This document shows, piece by piece, positions 11,394-22,598 of a stretch of DNA of 64,000 nt. A program made the position numbers and the translations under genes. Origin of the DNA: Chrysoporthe austroafricana (lineage: Eukaryota > Ascomycota > Sordariomycetes > Diaporthales > Cryphonectriaceae). The notes below the pieces were generated by a model. That model was not told the DNA's origin. It did no database searches and was given only the letters and a program-made list of their open reading frames with translations. The stretch spans positions 1,550,001-1,614,000 of the forward strand of contig JYIP02000001.1 in assembly GCA_001051155.2 (NCBI GenBank), given 5' to 3'. Numbering within the stretch: position 1 is the first letter of the stretch; each line of letters begins with the position of its first letter.

Positions 11394-11744
11394 ATGGTTT
11401 CCAGCACACCACAGCCGCCATCCAACACGCCAAACGTAGGAATTGTACTCGGCGTCATCTCCTCTGTCTTGGTCATTGTGTTCTGTCTCGTCCCAACACT
11501 CCGGAGGCATGCTTCACGACAACAAACTATCGAAGCAGATGTTGAGTGCCAGAGAAGACTGTCATCCCCGAGGAGAACCATGCAAATATCAGTCGCGAGT
11601 TCTCAACACCATAACGATAGACGGACTTTTCCAGAAGCGGCACACAGGGCAGACTCCTCGATAGCACCACCTCCTCCATACTCTGCAAGTCCACCTACTT
11701 GTTCCAATAGTGGAGGAGGAAATGTTGCTGTTACACTTGCTTGA
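11394..11744 (+). CDS. Small single-pass membrane protein with a PPxY motif
   Basis: A 116-aa single-exon frame. Order: a short Pro/Ser-rich N-terminus, one membrane segment at about residues 15-34 (VGIVLGVISSVLVIVFCLVP), a basic stop-transfer RRHASRQ, and a polar tail carrying APPPPYSASPP. The PPPPY sequence is a candidate docking site for WW domains of Rsp5/Nedd4-type ubiquitin ligases, which would suggest an adaptor or a cargo subject to ubiquitination. This is inferred from the motif only. No family recognised; it could be a chance frame, but the ordered layout argues for a gene. Confidence 0.45.
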   Translation: MVSSTPQPPSNTPNVGIVLGVISSVLVIVFCLVPTLRRHASRQQTIEADVECQRRLSSPRRTMQISVASSQHHNDRRTFPEAAHRADSSIAPPPPYSASPPTCSNSGGGNVAVTLA

Positions 11745-12054
11745 TAGAGAGGGTAAAAGGATAGATTTATAAGTTGAATACGCCAATTCAGTATTTCTAC
11801 CCGAGAGACATATGGAGCTTCGGATTTTCAAGCTCTTGCTACTGAAGGGTCGCAGAAGCTTATTTACTCACTCACATTATGTTCCAGCGCCAGAACCAGA
11901 CAGATCGACTAAATATCTGCGAGGTTTGTCCACACATACACCTAGATACTCTCAGAGCTCCAAAGAGCGTTACGATTTCATGAGAAAATATAAATCTTTG
12001 ATATGAAATACATCGATTGGCCACCAATTTAATATCTCCTTGTCATTTGCTTCC
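11745..12054. other. Intergenic spacer
   Basis: AT-rich region between convergent genes; nothing coding is supported. Confidence 0.4.
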
Positions 12055-12444
12055 TTACAATAATAACCAAGTAAACAGTTTGGCCTTTCCATGCACGAAT
12101 TCGATGTCCCAGTCTCTATTGTCAAGTAGTTGGTGCTGGAGAACGAAATCATTGTGAGGAATCCAGCAAAGAACTCTTAAGTGCCCGGGATCAATATCGG
12201 TGATGCCTTTGATTGACGTAGGCACAATGCATGTAGACGTCTCGGAATACGAAGTACTGCATTCAACCCTCAGACCAGATACACAATTCTCCATTTGGCT
12301 TCTCAAGTCACGAAACAAATTGTAAGATGGAGTTTCTTGGCTTCGCTTATGAAGACTTGCCACCTGCTGACCACCTCTTGTACGTGGCTCGTCCGTGATT
12401 GATGTGCTTCCAACACGAGCACCGGCTCGGAGCAAATGCCGAAT
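12055..12444 (-). CDS. Hypothetical protein, 3' exon
   Basis: A 129-codon open exon follows a good acceptor (TTTTTTCCATCCCATAG) preceded by a CTAAG branch-like sequence, so it is probably the last exon of a spliced gene. The upstream exon is unclear; the frames above 12480 are short. The peptide has segments such as VECSTSYSETSTCIVPTS and HLRVLCWIPHNDF, which suggest beta structure but match no family I know. It lies 167 bp beyond the stop of the flavin-fold gene, on the same strand. Confidence 0.3.
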   Translation of the reverse strand: MRHLLRAGARVGSTSITDEPRTRGGQQVASLHKRSQETPSYNLFRDLRSQMENCVSGLRVECSTSYSETSTCIVPTSIKGITDIDPGHLRVLCWIPHNDFVLQHQLLDNRDWDIEFVHGKAKLFTWLLL

Positions 12445-12611
12445 CTATGGGATGGAAAAAAGACATGCTTAGGATCAGGACCACAAATTCCTCCAGCCAC
12501 ATCATCCACACCCTAAGGCACAAATACGACTCGAAGGAAGCCACAAATCACAATCGTTTTCGAGAACCAGGTTCTGGAATGCTACAGCCCGCATCAGTGA
12601 TTCAGGCACGC

Positions 12612-13504
12612 TCAAATCGTTGTCCTCAGTGGCGCCTGCACCCACTGGCTCGCGTCTGCGTGTAGTCTGACTGCCACGGTACGAGCTGTCTCCGCGCCAA
12701 AGCTCATGATGAAGGCGGTGACAAGAGCGGCTGCCAGTGCTACAAGGATCAGATGTTCAGGCCCGAAACGATTGCTGTTATGGTAATGCGAAGGTGCAAG
12801 AGGTCCGACCATCTTCTTCGAAGGCTGGATCTTCTCTTGTACCATGGTCTTCTGGGCTACGTGAAGAGCGGGAAGTCCGTCCATGGACCATGAGTTCTTC
12901 AGGGCCCAGTACCTACTCGTTGCCAGCCTTTAGTGCCACTGTGCGTCACGTGTCTCGCATGAGGGAAGGCGCCAGCTTACCTTGGCATGCTCTCCTTCTC
13001 GTTTCCCTCCTTGAACTTGGCGTCCTTTTTCTCGAAGTACTGATTCAATGTATTCCGATGCTCCTTGTACTCATAAAATGGGACGGAGAACCCACAACTC
13101 GTGCCGACCTGATGTATATTTACTAGCACAATAGCCCTCGTGCCCGGGAGAGTCCTCACATCGTGCTTCTTGACAAACTCTTCGAAAGGGCCGGTGCCGT
13201 TTTCAAGCACTTCGCCGTGGCCAAACAGCCGCAGAATCCTTGGCGGTCCCTCGAAGGCGTTGAACAGCACCGTGATCCGGCCGTTCCCCCGCTCATATAG
13301 ATGTGCGATGGTCTCCGAGCCCGAGCCGGTCAGGTCCATGTACCAGAAGGTCTTGTCGTCAAGCACGCCGAAGTACGAACCGCCCTTGGGTGAGATGTTG
13401 ACGTGCCCGGCTCCGGAGAGCGGCGCGGTGGCGACCCAGAAGATCTTCTGGGCGAGGATCCATTGAAAAAGAGATTTTGGAATCGTCTCGTAGAATGCAC
13501 CCAT
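12612..13504 (-). CDS. Pyridoxamine 5'-phosphate oxidase-fold protein with C-terminal membrane anchor
   Basis: Exons 13504-12981 and 12912-12612; the 68-bp intron (GTAAGC...GAGTAG, phase 2) gives 274 aa and joins PR-YWALKNSWSMDGLP. The N-terminal about 140 residues carry the flavin-binding split-barrel pattern (FWVATAPLSGAGHVNISPKGG, WYMDLTGSGSETIAHLYE, GRITVLFNAFEGPPRILRL), as in fungal proteins annotated as PPOX-family. The C-terminus adds a hydrophobic segment at residues 229-249, so it may be tail-anchored. The DNA upstream is open for 99 codons but lacks family similarity, and the ATG at 13504 sits at the family start MGAFYETIP. Substrate and cofactor (FMN or F420-like) are unknown. It is divergent from the Gfo/Idh/MocA gene. 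Confidence 0.8.
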
Positions 13505-13988
13505 GATTGAAAAATCTCTCTCTCTCTCTTTCCTAAACTTACTCTTTTGGGAAGCGTGAGGTGAGTTGCATGTGCTGTGATGAGATGAGATGAGATTAAA
13601 TATGGGGGTGAGCTGAAGTCGTCGAAGTGACGTCGGAGCCCGGGGTGACTCAAAGTGACAGATCTGTGGAACGGCGGCGCCTTGTCTCCCGTGACCGGCG
13701 GCCGTGTCTCGGCGGCGAAATCGGCCGGACTTTGCGTGAACCCCCCACATAGTACTCCGTAGAAAGGGCGGAAAGTGCACATGATGAGGGGCATCAAGCA
13801 CTTAGCCTACACTGTGAGGAACCTGCCCACTCAGGACTCGACGTGCGGTGCTCATCGTTATTATTGTCTCACTTGCATTACCAGGCTCGCTGCGGTTCGG
13901 AAGCACATAAGGGGTGCAATCTGTCCTCGATATTGGCAGTCTGAAGGTAATTTTCATCTGGACGATTCTCATCGTATCGTGAGGCACC
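13505..13988. promoter_or_regulatory. Divergent promoter region
   Basis: This 484-bp stretch separates two genes transcribed outward (flavin-fold protein minus, oxidoreductase plus). It contains a CT run (about 13515-13531) and ATGAG repeats near 13578-13595. Shared regulation is possible but not shown. Confidence 0.4.
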
Positions 13989-15229
13989 ATGACAACCCCA
14001 GCTGTGCCTATTGCGATCATAGGAGGCGGGATCTTCGTGAAAGAGCAGCACCTGGTTCGTCACAATGCCATCTTCCACATGTGTAGTCGATATCACTGAC
14101 GGCGGCTCAGCCTGCCGTGCTCGCCACGCCGCTCCTGGATCTCAAGATCATCTACTCCCGCAGCCTCTCCTCAGCCCGAGAGACGTCCCAGCTCCTGCCC
14201 TCAGATCACGGTCCAGTCGAGCTCTACTCGGAGGATTCCGGACCCAGCAAGACCTTCGCAGATGTCCTTGCCCGGACCGACATCGTCGGCGTGCTCATCG
14301 CGCTCCCCATCGCGAACCAGCCCACATATATTGAGGCGGCGCTGAAGGCCGGCAAGCATGTTCTAGCTGAGAAGCCGGTGGGCCCAGACGTCGAGAGCGC
14401 GAAGAAGCTCATCGCGGCATACCGGGATGTCATGAAGGAGCAAGGCGCGTCGGCGCCGACGTGGAGCGTCGCAGAACAATTTAGACTCCTGCCCAAGTTC
14501 GTGTGGGCAGCTGAACAGGCGAGAGGGCTGGGCAAAGTGATTGGGTTTCACTTTCGGGTGTTCCAGCTCTGCAAAGAGGGTAAGTGGAAATGAGGTGGCT
14601 GCCTTGGACACCGAGGGCAGTTGTCCCCGGCTTCGACGGCACGTGTGGGTGTGCCGCGAGCAAGGCAAAGGTTCGCTAACGGTGACGTATCAACAGACAA
14701 CAAGTACTTTCAGACCCCGTGGAGGAAGAACCCGACGCACAACTACGGCTTCTTACTTGACGGCGGTGTGCACAGCACTGCCGCCATCCGCATGTTCTTG
14801 GGTGACGACAAGCCAGTGAGCGTGGTCGGATACAGTTCTCTCGCACAGAAATACCTCGCACCGGTCGATACCCTTGGAGCAGTCATCAAGACCAAGTCGG
14901 GCGCGGTCGGCTCCTTTGGCTGCAGCTGGGGAACAACAATGCCCCGGACAGCCGAGTACCAAGTGGCCTGTGAAACGGGCAGCGTAACAGTCGATGGCGA
15001 CAAGGGCTGGATCGTATACAAGGACGGCCGGAAGGAGGAGAGAGACTTTCCGTTCACGCAGGGGGCGGGCGTGAGAGAGGAAGTAGAGGCCTGGGGAGCG
15101 GCTATGGCCGAGGGTAAGGAGAACCCGCTGCTCACACCGGAGATCACACTAGGCGACCTAGAGTTGCTAGAGCAAATGTTGAAGAGCGCGGAGGAGGATG
15201 GCGTGGCGAAGACATTGAAGCTCCAGTAA
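13989..15229 (+). CDS. Gfo/Idh/MocA-family NAD(P)-dependent oxidoreductase
   Basis: Exons 13989-14054, 14111-14579 and 14697-15229; introns of 56 and 117 bp; 355 aa. The N-terminus has the Rossmann loop in AIIGGGIFVKEQHL, then IVGVLIALPIANQ and the EKPVGPDVESAKKL motif that binds substrate and nicotinamide in this family. The C-terminal domain begins DNKYFQTPWRK and carries DGGVHSTAAIRMFLGD. The first intron uses a weak donor (GTTCGT), but splicing there restores EQHL-PAVLATPLLDL. Family members reduce or oxidise sugars, inositols and related compounds; substrate not predictable. No signal peptide, so cytosolic. It is convergent with the thioesterase gene. Confidence 0.85.
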
Positions 15230-15456
15230 GCGGCCTCCTGTGCTATACATCGTCGATATAAGCAGACTGGAACGGTCATCGCGTCGTGGCTGCCCAGAGC
15301 CTTTCCCATAAGTTGTACAGCTCGTTTCGTGCTCGTCTTAGTTCGAGCCTTGCTGCTCGCGCCACCGCCTCTTTTATGGCTCATGAAGATCACAAGGGTG
15401 GGATGTAGATTACATTGCGGACGAGTCGAGTCCTGTCCTTGAGAGCCGAGGCAGTT

Positions 15457-16058
15457 TCATAGCCTGCTTCGGTCCGATCCTGTGGTGATGCGCTCCAGAC
15501 CTCTCCTCATGGTCTCATTCATCCCCTTGGCATTGGGCCTGCTGGTCGACCGGTCGACGAGGACCTGCACAAACTCTCCCACGGCCCGAACCTTGTCGAT
15601 TCCTTTCTCGAACACGGCGATCTCGTACGTGACGGACGATTTACCCAGCTTGTTTACCCTCATGGCAAGCTCAGCCACAGCCGGGAAAGAGAGCGATTCG
15701 AAGTAGTCAGTGTGAGAGTGCACTGGGAAGGACCTGCATTTCAGCATTGAGGTCCAGTCGTAGGAGCTTCGTCAGGATGTCTGGTCCAACTCACCAACCA
15801 TACCATACTGCTCACCGTCTGTCGGGCGTAACCCGCAGTGCTGCATCAGATACGTATTGACAACCGCATCGAACAGTTGTATGTAGATCGTGTTATTCAT
15901 GTGAGCGTACCTACATCAGCTACACGTGAGAATCTGCACCGCTGAGCACTCTTGGATGGCAGTACTTACTGGTCGTTGTCTGACCACCTGGTCCTGTAGT
16001 CCAGGATGAAGCAGTAGTCCTCTCGCCGGCGGGTTTTGAGCAGTTCGTACCTAGCCAT
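15457..16058 (-). CDS. Hotdog-fold acyl-CoA thioesterase-like protein
   Basis: Exons 16058-15970, 15910-15795 and 15722-15457; introns of 59 and 72 bp; 156 aa. The reading MARYELLK..YRTRWSDNDQYAHMNN matches the 4HBT thioesterase entry motif (D-x-D-x-x-x-H-x-N); the aspartate in DNDQ is the usual catalytic position. Next come GMVVHSHTDYF, RVNKLGKSSVTYE and VDRSTSRPNAKGM, usual in fungal YbgC/FcbC-type thioesterases. All three exons join in frame only with these sites. The ATG at 16058 is the first after an in-frame stop, although a GTACAG directly before it could also be an acceptor for an upstream targeting exon. It would hydrolyse acyl-CoA thioesters. Confidence 0.75.
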
Positions 16059-16120
16059 CTGTACGGAACGACCTGTTTCTTACTCGGCGAGAGAGCCGGG
16101 AGCCGTCCCGCATATTCTAG

Positions 16121-16152
<32 letters not shown>

Positions 16153-16963
16153 GGCAACGGAGGATTCGCCCCTGGATCCTTCTCCGGACAGCCGGATCCT
16201 TCGGTAGGGCAGAAGGCGAGTCCTGTGTCGCTGTGGACGAGCTGGTTTCCGAATGAGGTAGGGCAGACCTATGACATACAGTGGGAATAGGCCGGATATT
16301 GCAGGCGGCTGTGATGCGACTCGTGCCAAGAGGGGGCTGGCAGGGCTCTGGAGGAGGACGTCTCGTGGGTCTCGTTCGCCGTGGGTAAGGGGAACTGGCA
16401 GACTGGGAACTTGACTCAACTCCCGCTTCCTATCCAGATGAGTTATGAGCCTTCCCCGGATTCCGGATCTAGATCTGTGGCACCGATCTGCTCGGGCGCG
16501 ATTACGACTGGGGAAAGGTTGTTGTGCAGACGTCAGAACTCCCGAAGTCAGATCCGTGCCGAGGTGGTATGCCTCTTGGCAGTTGGTGATGTTCCCACAG
16601 CCTGGCCTAGCGCCACCCCACACACAGAGCAGTAAAGCACCTGCTTGATAAGCCAATTAGATCCGGTCGGCAGCGCCTGGCCACCGTTGCAACCGCCTCA
16701 AAACTCTGCTCGACCACCCACTCACGTTTCTCCCCCACCCAAACCCGCAGCGCCTTAGGTAATCACCCAGGTCAGAATTTAACGCCTTTCTTCAACGATT
16801 TGGCCAAGACCGACCACGCTTTCTCCCTCGCCTTCCCAGATAATTCGAGGGGCTACCTCTTCGACATCGCCAGGAAGGTCCCCAGACCCCGATACCAGGT
16901 GCTCTCAGGCCCTCCCCGTCGACGCTGGCGCGGGTTCGCATCCTCGCGCTGTTCCCTCGGCGT
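16059..16963. promoter_or_regulatory. Divergent promoter region, thioesterase and pseudouridine synthase genes
   Basis: Outward-facing genes flank 905 bp. The region holds the GGTCAA hexamer repeat (16121-16152). No convincing coding sequence. Confidence 0.4.
16121..16152 (+). repeat. GGTCAA hexanucleotide tandem repeat
   Basis: Five copies of GGTCAA plus a partial copy, 60-90 bp upstream of the thioesterase ATG. If read on the minus strand it would encode Thr-Leu repeats, but it is probably 5' leader. Confidence 0.9.
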
Positions 16964-18493
16964 ATGAGCAGCGCCATGACCACCAGCAGATCAACGGATC
17001 TCGTTGCGTCTGGCTCTCCCTCGGTCTCGGTCAACGCCTCTGGCACTACAACGGATGGGAAGGACGCTGTTCGGGGCGCTCACGGGCCCGTGGCCAACGG
17101 CACGCAGAGCGTTGGGGGACCACCGGAGCCTGCAGACAAGCCATCGAAGAAAGAAGCACCTCCCCTACCCGAGGTCATGACCACGCCCGCCGACCCATGG
17201 CCCAGACCATACTACTTCGAGGATGGCTTTCGAAGGGTGGCCCCGTACCACTTCACCTACACCACCTGGTGCAAGGAGCGCTGGCGAGGCAGGGAGCTCA
17301 TCGACATCTTCGAATCCGAGTTCCGTGACCGACCGCTTGAGTACTACCGGCGTGCCATGGAAGGTGGGGAAGTGGCAGTGAACGGCAAAACCGTGGGTCC
17401 CCACTACGTGCTGAAGAACGGGGACTGCGTCACCCATACCCTTCACCGACACGAGCCTCCGGTTACGGCTGACCCCATTGGCGTCCTGCATGAGGACAAC
17501 GACATGATCGTTCTCAACAAGCCCTCCGGCGTGCCCGTCCACCCCTCTGGGCGCTACAACTACAACTCGGTGACGGAGATCATGAAGTCCGAGAGGGGGC
17601 CCTCCTGGCTGGCCTATCCGTGCAATCGCCTCGACAGGCTGACCAGCGGCATTATGTTCATCGCCAAGAACCCAAAGGCTGCTGTCAAACTGGGGAGCCA
17701 GATCGCAGACCGGACCGTACGGAAGGAGTACATAGCCCGTGTGATGGGCAGGTTCCCGGACGGCGAGGTGGTCTGCAACCAGCCCATTCTGGCAATTTCG
17801 CCTAAGCTTGGCCTGAATCGCGTGAGGGCGAACGGGAAACACGCCCGCACTGTCTTCAAACGCTTGGCATATTACCCACCCCGTGAGCAGGAGGAAGGGT
17901 CCACCTCCAAGGGCGAGGCACACTTGTCTGCAGCGCCTCTAAGTGGGGACGGGCGCCCGTGGAGACATAAGGATGGGTACTCCATCGTCCGGTGCATGCC
18001 CGTCACGGGGCGCACGCATCAATTGCGAGTCCACCTCCAGTTCTTAGGCCATCCCATTCAGAACGATCCCATCTATGCCAACCAGAGGGTCTGGGGCTTT
18101 GACCTTGGCTGTAACGACTCCGATGCCACCCTTAATAGCGATGAGGATGTCATCAGCCGGCTCTCTCGGATGGGAAAGGAGGATGTGGCTTCGGCCGTCG
18201 CGTATTACGACGAGATGGTGGATGATTACGAAAAGCGCCGGGCCGAGAAGATGTCTGGGGAGATCTGTGACGTGTGTCAGACTCCTCTGTACACCGATCC
18301 GGGCGCTCATGAACTCTCTCTCTGGTTGCACAGCCTGAGATACGAAGATAAGGATGGCGCCTGGAGGTACGTGAGCCCCCTGCCCACGTGGGCTCTTCCT
18401 CCCGAAGGATTCAGCGGGCCGACGGAGGTTGGGGATATGGGAGCTTTGGTGGAAGCAGCTGTCAAGGACGTCGACCCGGAGGTAGAGCAGTGA
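16964..18493 (+). CDS. RluA-family RNA pseudouridine synthase (Pus9/Rib2-type)
   Basis: Single-exon 509-aa protein. Residues 1-80 are low complexity (Ser/Pro/Lys-rich). An S4-like RNA-binding segment follows (ALEYYRRAMEGGEVAVNGK region, about residues 120-160), then the catalytic domain: DMIVLNKPSGVPVHPSGRYNYN, and NRLDRLTSG with the catalytic aspartate near residue 222. GRTHQLRVHLQFLGHPIQNDPIY closes the active-site region. A C-terminal part with CDVCQTPLYTDPGAHELSLWLHSLRYE is typical of the eukaryotic Pus8/Pus9/Rib2 group, which modify U32 of tRNAs. No deaminase domain is present, so it is not a full Rib2. There are two close ATGs (16964 and 16976); the first was used. Confidence 0.9.
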   Translation: MSSAMTTSRSTDLVASGSPSVSVNASGTTTDGKDAVRGAHGPVANGTQSVGGPPEPADKPSKKEAPPLPEVMTTPADPWPRPYYFEDGFRRVAPYHFTYTTWCKERWRGRELIDIFESEFRDRPLEYYRRAMEGGEVAVNGKTVGPHYVLKNGDCVTHTLHRHEPPVTADPIGVLHEDNDMIVLNKPSGVPVHPSGRYNYNSVTEIMKSERGPSWLAYPCNRLDRLTSGIMFIAKNPKAAVKLGSQIADRTVRKEYIARVMGRFPDGEVVCNQPILAISPKLGLNRVRANGKHARTVFKRLAYYPPREQEEGSTSKGEAHLSAAPLSGDGRPWRHKDGYSIVRCMPVTGRTHQLRVHLQFLGHPIQNDPIYANQRVWGFDLGCNDSDATLNSDEDVISRLSRMGKEDVASAVAYYDEMVDDYEKRRAEKMSGEICDVCQTPLYTDPGAHELSLWLHSLRYEDKDGAWRYVSPLPTWALPPEGFSGPTEVGDMGALVEAAVKDVDPEVEQ

Positions 18494-21425
18494 TCGATGG
18501 GTCCTGGGTTTCGCGACACCCCAACACTAATCAGATATCCGTGAGACCATCTGGGTCATCATGAGGGCCGCGATCACAATCACACATACACATCGCGCTC
18601 AGACTGCAAACAGTTTCTCACCTCGCAAGATCATTTCTCTGAGCTAGACGTGCCGCAGAGGGAAAGACGATGATCAACAACTCAAGATGGAGATTGGCGC
18701 TTCAGCGCCAATTGTGTCCGGACGCCAGAAGGGTCTATCACAACCGACAGAGGAACAGACGATCGCCTCGTGCACTCATCCCTGGCGCTGCTCTTGGGTA
18801 GAAACCGGGCCTCGTTCCCTGGCCGACGACGGTCTACTATAGTACGAGGGTCATTGGGGCTCGATGCAGGCGTAGCCTCACAAGCTCCTGTGTCTGAAGA
18901 GCGTGCCATCAGAGCTAAGGTTTGCCTCCACAGACTCATTTGCTTGCTGGCGGTGGCTGTGGCGATCACTGGGTCTCATCGAAATGACCAACGCCAGATC
19001 GCCGTTCGTCAGCGGCCATTGCGGAGCTGTCGAGGCCGAAAAGGGTCAAGACTCAATACTCACTGTCCCTTCGGCTCCCAATAACCTCACCTGCTCCATG
19101 CTGCTCCAGTTCATGTGCACGGTGCAGCATGGTACCCTCAAGCAGCCTCTTTCGTCTGATTGGCCACTGATGCATGCGCAACAGTCAAGTTAAGCTTTCA
19201 TGTTTCACTACCCGAGCATGGCACCCTCGGATCCCGTAATTCAGCTCGGGGCAGGATCGGGGCAGGAAGCCGATCGGCTCGATAAAGCTTGCGAAATTGA
19301 CGATCCAGGTGCGAAATGCTATGGTACCTTGTTTTGACAACCTGGCTAAGCGATCTCACCAGCTAAGCCTGCCGGCTAATCACGAACGCAGCCCCACCAC
19401 CGTCTCGCGGCCCGGTGGTCGCAAAGCGATGGAAGGGGTTAGCAACCTTTCCTTTCGTGAGCTGTGAAGTAGTCAAGAGAGTGAATAAACTCGAGGACGC
19501 CGCCGTTCAGCTTCTGAGGTTCGGTGGTCAAGGTTCTGTCATATTTTATGGACCTACAATCGAGGGCTGAAGACGATCGGTCCCCTGCGGGTCGTCAAAA
19601 TAACTACCTCGATGGCACTAGACTAGCGTCTGGATGGTTGAACAATTACCCTGCTTCGAGACTCGTGGCGGAGTGCCATTGTAAGATTCCATTCATGTCT
19701 CCGTCACCGCCTTCGGATGCACTCACTACCTTGGCGCCTCTGAAGAAAATTCACCAGCCGCCTCGAGACGGCGACATCAGGCCGTCGCAAGGGGAGCCAC
19801 AGGACCGTGTAAATGGTCACCTGAGATCGGGGCCTGCCGGTACGACAGTGTTACGTCGCCCTCCTGGCCACCGGGTATGGACCCGGCGACGCCTGGAGGG
19901 TCTCTGGCGATCAGGAAAGCGATCACCATGTTGTTGCGCGCGGCTTTGGTCATGTGGCTGCCTGCGTCTAATACGTCTCTCCCTCTCTGGAGGCTACCAT
20001 GTCGCGGCACGAGGCACATCCGCCCGGGCTACAGGTGTGTATGGAGCCAGCCTTACCACAATCGATGTGTCTTACCGCAATGCGATGGCCCTAGGAACAT
20101 TTAGCGCCTCTTCACGTCGCCGACCCTACTCAAATAGGCAATCCTCAATTGGAGAATTCGTTGACACACGGGCATAGCTATTTCTTTGACCACCATAGCG
20201 CTGTACGGTACAGCATACCCGCAGACCCATTATTTCCCACCGGAGCCGCTGGAGCCCAAAGTCCATTGTCGACGAGTCTGGCGTGAAGTGCACCTCTGCT
20301 GCTTAATTAGAAAATTCCACCCAAAGGGTCAAATGACAGGGCCAGTACCAACTTAAAATCAAGGCAGTGTCCTGCAGTCCCGCGTCAATGTGGGTAATCA
20401 TACCTCTTCCGAGACAGAAAAGCTGGCAGGGTCAGAGACACGCTTCAGGGGCTGCCGTTGGCAGGTTGCCACCAGAACGGGGATGTGTACTGCTGCTTGA
20501 ATACATGAGCAGTGAAGCTTCAGAGGTCTGATATGGCGGATCCGCGATGTGGCAAGCAAAGGCTTGCTCTGTTTTGGCAGCCCTTCCCACACCTCGTTCC
20601 CGAGGGAAGCGAAAGGGTTCTCTTGAGACTAAAGGGCGCTGCTCGACGGTACTTACCCTATCCGTCCCTGAAGGGGATCCGCAGGCAACATTCATGGAGC
20701 CACCCAGGACCCCATTTCTGCTTGGTCAAACCTTAAATTGTGGGGCCTCACCATGCTGATGATACCAAAATATTCGCAATTACGTCCTGTTGCAGCCGCA
20801 CTGGGTATCCCAGTCCTTGGTGGGCCTTGGGCCTTGCTACATACTTTTCTGTCTGGGATCCGTCGCGCAGGTCACGCATATACATACAGTACCATTAAGT
20901 AGTGCTCTCCATCAGATGCGCCGTTGGTCCGAGCCCAGGGCTCCTTTCGCAGAACCTCCCTTCCTCTGTGTCAAAGATCCGGCTCCAGCACACACACACG
21001 CCTTGCCAACGTCAATTTGCGAGCGCGACTACATCATGAAAGGATCTTCAACCTAAGCTATGCGCCCTAGCTACGAAGTACAGAGAATCAAATCACACAG
21101 CACTATGTAAGTCGTCCGCCCACCTTTCCGTCCATGCGGCTTGTTAGGCCTGGGCCCGGATAGTCTCACACAGGGATCTTCGGCCGCGCTGGGATCTGCT
21201 TTCTTGTCGTGCCTGCCGCTATGTACCACCTCTCCCCTCCCTCAAGATTTCAGCAGCCTGTATAAATAAGACTAGCCACCCCAGGAATGGAGACATGTGG
21301 ATCTTCGAGAGGATACTCATAGTACACTCAGCTGATATCAAGTCTATCCAGCGACGTTCTCTCTGGGTTGCGACCTGTCCTCCTACTCCTCCATCTTTCC
21401 AAATCTAGGTACAGCTAGTATCATC
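18494..21425. other. 2.9-kb region without a supported gene
   Basis: Both strands carry overlapping frames; the longest is 217 codons, plus strand, 19524-20177. None shows a family motif, and their arginine/serine-rich composition looks like chance translation of GC-rich DNA. The last about 150 bp hold a TATAAAT at 21259-21265 and should be the bZIP promoter and leader. Confidence 0.4.
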
Positions 21426-22598
21426 ATGACCTACGCGACAACTTCTCACATTCGGACCACAGCACCGATCCCAGCGCCTATTGATACCAGTATCAATATG
21501 GATAGAGACTCCCCGCGGGCATCTTCCACATCTCCAGGCGAACACAAGGCTACGAAGAGAAAGGGTAAGGATCCATCCGTTGACAACAAACAATGCGGAA
21601 GGATGGGACCCAACTGACTCGATGCTTCCCGCATGACTAGGGACACGAAGTGTTTCCACTCTCACACCTTCGCAACTCGCACGAAAGAGGGCCAACGATC
21701 GTGAGGCTCAGCGCGCCATCCGAGCGAGAACCAAGGAGCACATCGAGAAGCTTGAGACAGAGGTGGCCCGCCTGAGGAGCATTGCGGATCGAGACCAGGA
21801 ATACCAGCGCCTCATCCGAAGGGTCCAAGCTCTCGAGGACGAGAACAAGGCACTGAGATCGGGCGTGCCAGTTGCACCTTCCGAGCCCTACAGTGGTAAG
21901 CAAGATGCCAAACCCCATTGCCTTCATCAGAACCGTTTCGCTGTCATCGGACCTCGATCCTCACCTCTCCCATACTACTCGCACGCCGGCGCCCGCAGAA
22001 TCAGACCATCAGGCCACTAATCCTGAATACAGTCTATGATGATGCGCATTCATCACTGCACAGCAGTCCGGTCGTTGGCCGGTCCAGTGCTTACGGCCAT
22101 ACCATCCGGGCAACGTCGGATCCATACAGCAGCTACCCTCACATGCCAACTCCCGCGCCAGAGGCTTGGGACAGCACGATCCCCGTCACCGTGCCCACTT
22201 CTGTGTCCAGCCCTGCGTCGTGCGCTCCTGAGGAGTACGGCAGATTTATAACTACGGCTGTCTCGGCTCCTCTGATCGACTCGATCTCCGCACCCACCAG
22301 CGTCCCGTATCACAGCGGCAGCCAGGTGGAGTTTGAGACGGGTGTCGAATCAGGTAAGCACCGACTCCAGCACAGATAATCCTACCATATCCACCTTCCC
22401 CACGAGATTGATCGTGTCGAGCTGACAGGAGTCGTCACAGGAGAGCATAACTACCAGTCTCGGCCGACATCAGGGCACCAACACACTTCTGGGTCCCAGC
22501 AGTATTCGATGCATCACGGCGCGCAGCAGCCATGGAGCCAAGCAGCATACTCGACGATGTACGTAGTCTCGCCAGGACCGTACCCCAATCTACCTTAA
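21426..22598 (+). CDS. bZIP transcription factor
   Basis: Exons 21426-21564, 21641-21895, 22033-22353 and 22441-22598; introns of 76, 137 and 87 bp, all phase 1; 290 aa. The basic region LARKRANDREAQRAIRARTKEHI has the invariant Asn at residue 65 (N-x-x-x-x-Q-R type common in filamentous fungi). It is followed by a leucine-zipper-like heptad run to about residue 115 (LETEVARLRS...LIRRVQALEDENKAL). The rest is a disordered Ser/Pro/Tyr/Gln/His-rich activation-type tail. It would dimerise and bind DNA in the nucleus; targets unknown. After the TAA (22596-22598) the same frame stays open for 53 codons. Confidence 0.8.

Noticed and set aside
19524..20177. 217-codon plus-strand frame
   Set aside because: Arg/Ser-rich, no motif, and the opposite strand is equally open; looks like chance.
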